A DNA stretch of 64,000 nt. Origin: Alviniconcha marisindica (Eukaryota; Mollusca; Gastropoda; Provannidae). Below, one piece after another: positions 51,801-59,800 of the stretch. A program made the position numbers and the translations under genes. The stretch spans positions 1 to 64,000 of the forward strand of contig JABMCL010001092.1 of the NCBI GenBank assembly GCA_018857735.1, read 5' to 3'. The notes under the pieces are model-generated. The model was given only the letters and a program-made list of their open reading frames with translations. It was not told the DNA's origin and ran no database searches. Numbering within the stretch: position 1 is the first letter of the stretch; each line of letters starts with the position of its first letter.

Positions 51801-54800
51801 CATAGGATGAATCTCTGATGCCATTGCCAACAGATGGGCCTTTGTTTATTTTCCCCCTGTCTCCTCCCCCGCCCCCCCCACCTCCCATTTCATTCTCCAT
51901 TTTTGTTTCTTTCTATAGCCATGTCAGATTCATGGCATTTCAGTCTTTTTTGTTGTGATGACCCCTGCCTTTACAATAATAATAATAGATAACTTTTATA
52001 TAGCATTCTTCTCTGAACTACACAAACTCACTATGCTTTACAGCATTCTCCGACATTTTGAGTGTTAATTGAGAAAAACACCAAAGATGACATGTTCAAG
52101 AAAATAATGCATATATGACAACTAACAGTATAAAACTTTCTTTTTTTAATGTACATGTGCCATAGGTCATGAGAAGCAGCAATGTACAAAAAAGAAAATA
52201 ATCTTGTTACATTATTACCTACTCATAATTCCACCCGTAAGTGGCTCCCACCCACTCAACTGACCGGGGACAAATATCTGTCTAGAGTGTTACAGCCTTC
52301 ACCACTAAAGACACCACAGTGCTTTCCCTTTTTTATGCAAATTATGCTCAGAGTAAAACGAGGTCAAAAGTTGCTGCCACAAGTAAGCTGATGTTGGATT
52401 TGTACATTAGGGTAGGTCAGCAGTCAATGGTACTAACATAAAAAATGTGTGTGCACTCACACATTGCACTATTTTTCACCACATAAACCACCCCTAAAGA
52501 AATGACTAATTTATTTTGTATCTACTCACATGTGGCCAAGCAAAAAACAGCAACAACAAAAACAACAACAAGGGAAGTGTGTTCATGTACTGTGCAGACA
52601 AAAAGAGAAAATTCTTTAGTTTCTGTTGTGAACAAGTCATGATATTGTGACACATTGAAAAGACACCATTGGTAATGTGAAACACTGATTCTGTTCTTTT
52701 GTAGGAAGCAACACACAATAGGTATTATTTTTATGTAAGAGCTGCCCTTCCTTATTTCTCATAAAATCTGTTTTTATTCAGTCATGAATGCTTTCAGGCA
52801 AATATCTGTGATCACCTTACCTTCCTTTGTTCATGTCACAAATGGTGGCCATAAAAATGTTGTGATGTGCACCAAAAAGGAATCACACTCACAGCACTAC
52901 AAATAAAATTTATTTCTCTAAACATAGAAATATGGCAGGAGTTAAAAAAAAAAATGTTTTGAATTTGTTTTTATTTCATTGGGGAAGAGAAAATTCTTTG
53001 CTCCAGTTTTCAGGAGATCGACCCATATACTGATGAACACTGAACTCTGTGACTTGCAGTTTCTAGGCATACGACAGGGAGTATTTTGCCATGCAAGGCG
53101 AGAAATCTTTGTGTGTTAAAGTGAGACTGCATAGTAATTGTGGCTCTAGAATCCTGTTATGGAGTAAGATATGACTTGTGGTACTGCAGCGTGTGCTCTC
53201 AATAACTTCTTGGTAATTCACTTGTGCTTTCACCCACCATCCTCTCCTGTCACCCTCTCTTTGATAAATTTAGTGATCCATCAGATGATGCCAATAAACT
53301 TTATTTAATGGTAGCATATGCATTTTGTTACAATTTTTTTGAACAGCTCCAAAAGAATGCCAACAAGCTGTGCTGTTACTACAACTTGCTAGAGGTCATG
53401 CTCGACTTCCTGTGTCATCATGACGTTGACCAAGACCTGCCTCTGGAGGCCAACGCCTTCTGCCAGGTTCATGATGCAATACTCAGTGCCTCAAATGGCA
53501 TTTTTTATCTGCTTATGCAGATTGACAGTGGGGCCATGGACATTGTGAGTGTCAGCTAGTTCATAAGTTAATTTTTTATCACATTAGCTTGAAAAAGGGG
53601 TGCACCCTGAAAGTGCATGCGTGTTTTGTGTTGTCTGATTAAAATATAAGCATTTGTTTTAACCTTTTATATGGTGTGATCTTTTGGTTCACATGTAAAA
53701 TAATGCTAGTCCATTATGAGAATGATGAGGATGATTGCTTTTATATAGCGCTATTCTCCACTTTTGAGTAGACTCACTGCGCTCGCATGTGATTCTACAT
53801 GAGCAACTAGCTTTTTATTGCATGTTTTGGAATATCCACCAAGGTGGTGTACTTACAGCAATGTACTTACATCATTATGTGATGATGAGTGTGTGTGGGG
53901 CTAGATGGGGCAAATTTTTACTTTTTCTTAAAGACTGAACATAGAATCAGAACATAATCAAAACAGACTAGTTCTTTCACTCTTGGCACACACAGACAGT
54001 GTCAGCATGAAGATGTGAGACTTTACAGATGATTTGAAAGATGAGAGTGTGTTTGATGACCCATCTTCACATGGGAGAATGTCCCAGACAGACTGTGCAG
54101 CATACTAAAAAGATATCTGACCAAGCAAGTGCGTGCACACAGAGGGAAATCAAACAATGGTAGTATCAGAAGAAGAGGTTGGTGGGTTGGTTTGTAAACT
54201 TTAAGGAGTTCAGTGAAGTAGCCAGGAGTGATATGCCTTACTGTTTTGTGAGATATTTGAAACTCTACCTGATGATAACACTGTATTTGGGTGACATATA
54301 TTTTACTGTTTAAAGTTTGAATTGACTGCATTTGCACTTTTTGTTTTGTTTTAGCCAATATTGGATCCTGTTGTTGTGGCATCTGTTCGAATGGTTGCTG
54401 CAGTCATGTGTCAGGCCTTCACAGAAGTCAGGGGCAGTGTGATTTGTGTCCTGCCTTTCCTTCTGAAGCTCTGGTCAGTGAAAGTGTTTATGTGTGTGCA
54501 TGTGTATATATATATATGTGTGTGTGTGTGTGTGCTAGGCAATAAATATAGATGAACTATGAACTAATTATATTCCTCATAATGATATTGCAGTGGGGTC
54601 CCATCTGCTGAGAAACCAGAGCTTACAAGTGCTGTCTTTTAAACCTAGAGAAGTTGGGAATATAGCCTTGCATGTTTCACCAGGAATTTCAGAAATTTTA
54701 GATTAACATTTTTTTCCTTCGTGTTTTATTCAGCTTCGTTTTTTTCTGAATCCTCTCTCCGAGTTTTAACTGTGTTAAGTCTAACACAGGTTACTGAGGG

Positions 54801-56770
54801 CGTCTGCATCAAACAGAATTGAAGTGCATCAGACTGTAAACTTGTCCAAGTTTAGTTTCACTTGTGATTTAATAAATTGTGTTTTATCTTTGCATTTAAG
54901 CACATATATTAATAATAATAATGTACATTTATCATGCGCTCATCAACGCCCTGAGAGCTCACATGATACATATTAACCTAAATATGATATTCTATACACA
55001 TGTAGAGCATAGTCCTACCAAAACAGTTTACATGAAGTTTTTTTTTTTTTTTTAAACACAAAAAACGCACTACAAACACACGCACACACGCACGCACACT
55101 CACTCACTCACACTCACCCACTCACTCACTCTGACTGTTGCAGAAACTGGGTACTGATATTAATTAGGATGGAAATACTGCGAGAAGAGGAAGGTTTTCA
55201 GTTTGGCTTTAAAAGATGACAGGGTATTCTTGAATACATCCTATAAATGTGCCTCAGATGTTCTGGATCAGCTGTAAATAAGCTAAATGTGGATATTGAT
55301 ATATTTATTGAATCCTATTTTTATAGGTGACAATGTTGTGTGGGCTCACTCTTTACTTGCGATTTGGGAACTTGTCTTTCTCTCAGATGTGACCTTTTGC
55401 AGTTGGCCTGTTACTAAGTATCAAGAATCAATCATTCACCAGGGCCCATATGCATGGTGAGCAAATAAGGTTAAAGGCAATTAGCTGAAGAGTCCATAAA
55501 GTCTGGCTCTTCCTTCACATGCACAAGTCATGAAGATGCTCAAAAAAGGCTTTTTGTTTATTTTTAGAATAGGACAGTCCCTTGCTTTAGTGACAATGCA
55601 ACACAAGTGATGTAGAAAATTTAAATAGTCAATAGCCAATAGGAGTGAAAGTTCAGTTCAAACTACTGTCGAGTAGTGTAGTGTTCAATTTTGACAGCCT
55701 GCATGCATGGAAAAGTCTGTGGAAATCTAGAACTTCACTGAAAGTGAAAAACAGAATGTTTCAATGGATGGACCTGGGGCATAATTAGGTCTGCTTACAA
55801 CTAATAATCTATTTAAACTGCTTTTGATGGAACATAGAGTCAGAACATAACCAAACCAAACTAATGCTTTCTTTCTTGGCACACACAGAGACAGTGTCAG
55901 TATGGCACCTTGATGATGCTTTTCTGTTACAGAAGAACTCATTACCTGGTTAGTGCAGATTAGTACTGCTCACTGCTTGGATGAGTGCTGAAGTACACAC
56001 CCAAGAACAATCCACAAGTTTTCATTCAAAGTCAATAGCAAATATACTGATCAGTATCAAGTATCAAACAACACCCGCCCCCCCCCCCCCCCACCCCCCC
56101 ACCCCTTCCAAAAAACAATAACAGCACATTGTAATGGCATTCATTTGAATGTTACCGGAGAAATAAGTATCTATATCTAGCTTGTATTTGGGTTTAACTA
56201 TAAGCAAAAGAAACTGCTTGGGGCTTCATCACACTGTTTGGGTTCTTAACATACATATTGGAACTTGGTGGGGGGCTTTGTTTTGTTTTTTTGTTTATTT
56301 TTTTATAAATGTGTATGATGTATGTGAAATGAAAAAAAAGGGAAAAAAAGAAGCATAGATCTGGAATAAAAGAAGCACTGAAACATAAATATGTAAAGCA
56401 AGATTTAGCAGTTTATATTGGTACACAATTCATCCTGTACTTTGCATCTGTGTTTGTTGTTGTTGATTGCTTTTGTATGTATGTGTGCATGTTCAAGCAT
56501 TATTTAGTGTACATGTGTATACACATGCATGCCTTATGTTATAGTGTTATTTGGTAAATAATATACTCAGAATGTGATTCGATAAGAATGCACACCCACC
56601 TAAGTAAATATAAACATACTCAGAATGCACAGTGATGTGCTGTAGTATTACCAAGACCATTCAAACTCAAAAGTTGCAGAATATGTTGTTGCTGTTTTTA
56701 AACTTATGAAAGGAAAATTTTATTATGAAATTCATTAACTTAGCATAAAAGATGTAATTATATTGGCTTG

Positions 56771-56827
<57 letters not shown>

Positions 56828-59800
56828 GAGGTTGAGCTTATGAACAAATCCCCCCCCCCCCCCCCATTTTGACAAACATTTTATACAGAAGACACACTGA
56901 TAGGCTACAGTAACAGTAAAATTACTGGCTTGGAATACATGCATGCATCATGTAGACTAACAGACTCATTGATTTTTTGTTGTTGTTTTTGTCTGTCTTT
57001 CTGCCTTTCGTTGATTCTGTCTTTCTTACCCCATGAGCACTAATGGTTAAAAACTGATTTTTAATTGTTTAAATATTTTACAAAGTAATGTTATTGTTAC
57101 AGCTTTTTTTATTTTTTATTGTATATGTTTGCTAAAGATGGCTTTTGCTGAGGCCTGCAGGTTTGAATGTTATGGTTTGGGATGAAAAGTTAAATAAAAG
57201 AAAAAATCTATCTGCATCTGTTGTTTTCTTATAATTATAATGTATAATCATACAAGTCCACCCCCCACCCCCACTTTTTTTTTTTTGCTGACCAAAATAG
57301 GTACTATATAGCAGCACAATTTGTTACAAAGGTAACAAATTCTGCTGTAACAATAAAGACAAGCCAACTGCTGTTTACTAAGATATGGATTAAGCAGTTT
57401 CCTGCTTTCTTCAGTCATGGTGTATTGCAGAATATGTTAATATACACTCTGAGATGAAATGATTGACACCACACAGTCAGATTAAGATTTTATTAATATC
57501 CAGTCTAATAATATTTTTTAGGAATACACCATGACTGAAGAAAGCAGGAAACTGCCCCCCACCCTCCACCCCCCTTTTTTGTTTTTGAAGTTTTACAGGC
57601 CACTCTCTCAAATCAGAAAAAGAAACAGGTTGTTCATGTCTCTCTAAAGTATTTGTATATTTATTATGCTTTTAATTTTTTTTTAAACAACCTGTGATCT
57701 TTTTTTTATGTCTGTTGTTAGTTGAATGGTTGACCGCTGCACAGCAAAAATTCATTATTTTGGAAGCAGAAATGCATGAACTTGGTCTCTTGCTCCAGAC
57801 CTGCCATGAAAAGGTGCCTGCAAAACAGTGAAGGTCTTGCTGAGTGATACCAGTTCACGCAACTTTATCACAATGCTTGGTGTGCCCAAGCTATTTGGCA
57901 ACAACCCAATTGGTTTAGTTGCATATCGGATGCATTTATAAATTTGATAAAAATGGATATATGTACATCAAATATTTAAAGGCACTCACTAGCTGTGTTT
58001 GTTTTTACCTGTGAAAATAGACATTATTTTTCATACAGGTGTGTTTTGTGACAAATGGTGTTTAAAAAAAAATCACAAAAATTACAAAACACTAAGTTTC
58101 TCTCTTTTGATTATTTCATGCTTTGTGCCCTTAGAGTCACCATACCAAGTAAAAAACATACAATACCACTAAACCTTGTCCCTATAAAAACAATCATCAG
58201 TGTCATGATCTTGCATAAAATATTATAATATCCATTCTTCATCCAAGAACTAACTAATTCTGCCTTCTTTTTAAAGGAAGGATAGGAAATACAATCTCAA
58301 GTTATTGCAGCAGCAAGTGATGGTCAGTGGTGTCAAATGCTGCATTAAGATCCAAATCCACAGGCGCCTGTAGTGTAGTGGTTAGCACATTGGACTGCAG
58401 GTCAGAAGGTCTTGGGTTTGAATCGCATCAGAGTCATGTGGGATTTTTCAGCCCTGCCCAGCTCCTACCCAGAGCTGGGAGTGCTCTGCCCAGTGGGAAG
58501 GCTGGAACCACACAGCTGAGATTCATCCATTTCACGGATGTGTCTGAGAATGTTGCTTTAATGACTTGACCAACACTGCAGGTACCACAGTTCCCAGGCC
58601 TGGTTAACACCGGGATAATTATGACAGGAAGCTGCATCGTCTGCGACCCTGTCAAATAGTCTGAAGCTGAAATGGACCTCATAGCATCATCAGTTACCAT
58701 CCTAATCCTCAACAATCACTGCATAAAAAAGTATCTTGTGCTGACCTCAGTCTCAGTTTCCTTCCTTGCCTGAGGCAGTTCTGATCAAAGTCCTCAATGT
58801 CAGAGAATCCACATAGCAGGATTGGTGGAGGGACATAGTGGTGGTCTGCTGTCTGGTGGGGACACTCACTCAGTCTGACTCCGTGACTTAGTTAACATTG
58901 ACATTGTTGGCAGTAGGGGCATAGAAGGTGGTGTTCTGTGTATGTTGAATCAGAACAGGCACTAGTAAACACCATCAAAGTGACTCAGCAACAGTGCAAT
59001 GTCTCCTTTGGGTGGCAGCCCACCAACCATCTGACATCTCCTGTGGACCTCATGGGGAGGGGCCACAATCCTCTGCTTCTGGGGAATATAGAAGTTTAAT
59101 GTGGTTTTGTCAGAAATATTTTTCATTCCTGTCAGCCTGCTCACCCTGATATAGCCGCACTGGTTGACTGGGCATAAAACACCAATTTACTTACTGTCAG
59201 CCTGCTCAGTCCCAAGGTTGGTATTGAAAACAGCTTCTTTGATCTGAGTCTGCATGTCATCTTCCTTCCTCTCACACTTGTCTGAATCAGCATCTGGTAT
59301 TTTATTGTTCATTCAAACTATGCAGTTTCTTGTTCAGTCCTTTGTCCATCAGCAGCTCCATGCTGTCCAGGTTTGAAGGTTCACCCTCCTCTTCTTCACA
59401 TTCCACACTAACTGGATCACTCACACTGTCAGCCCAGCAGTTGCTTGTAGCAGTGGATATGTTCATCTTGTTAGATGCCTTTCCAAAATGATCAGGAATC
59501 ATAGTGGGAGGTCCAAAATGATCAGGAATCATAGTGGGAGGTAGATCGTCTATCATTTTCACTCTTTCTTCTTCTTGTCCACAGTTGATTTGTTTTCTGA
59601 TGTTGAACTGTCCTGGCTTGAAACAGTCAGGTTTATGGCACGACTAATACTCATTGCAGGCAGTCAGTGAAGTGAAGTCGTGTTTTTCTTTTCAAAAAGT
59701 AGGCAAATGAAGACCTATTTGTAAATTACCTTTTTACATAATAGGCACATTGAGATGGCATGGATCCGGAGACCTACGTATTCCTGATGTGGAAGTCTTA

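Larger units (their letters stand above)
58960..59680 (-). pseudogene. Coding relic, possibly LINE ORF1
   Basis: Minus strand: ISRAINLTVSSQDSSTSENK, then a frame change to MKMIDDLPPTMIPDHFG (with an exact 30 bp duplication), NISTATSNCWADSVSDPVS, ECEEEEGEPSNLDSMELLM, later KEDDMQTQIKEAVFNTNLG and TTLNFYIPQKQRIVAPPHEV. A 50 bp SINE tail interrupts it. The LINE pieces nearby make a LINE ORF1 origin plausible, but I see no diagnostic motif. Confidence 0.4.
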
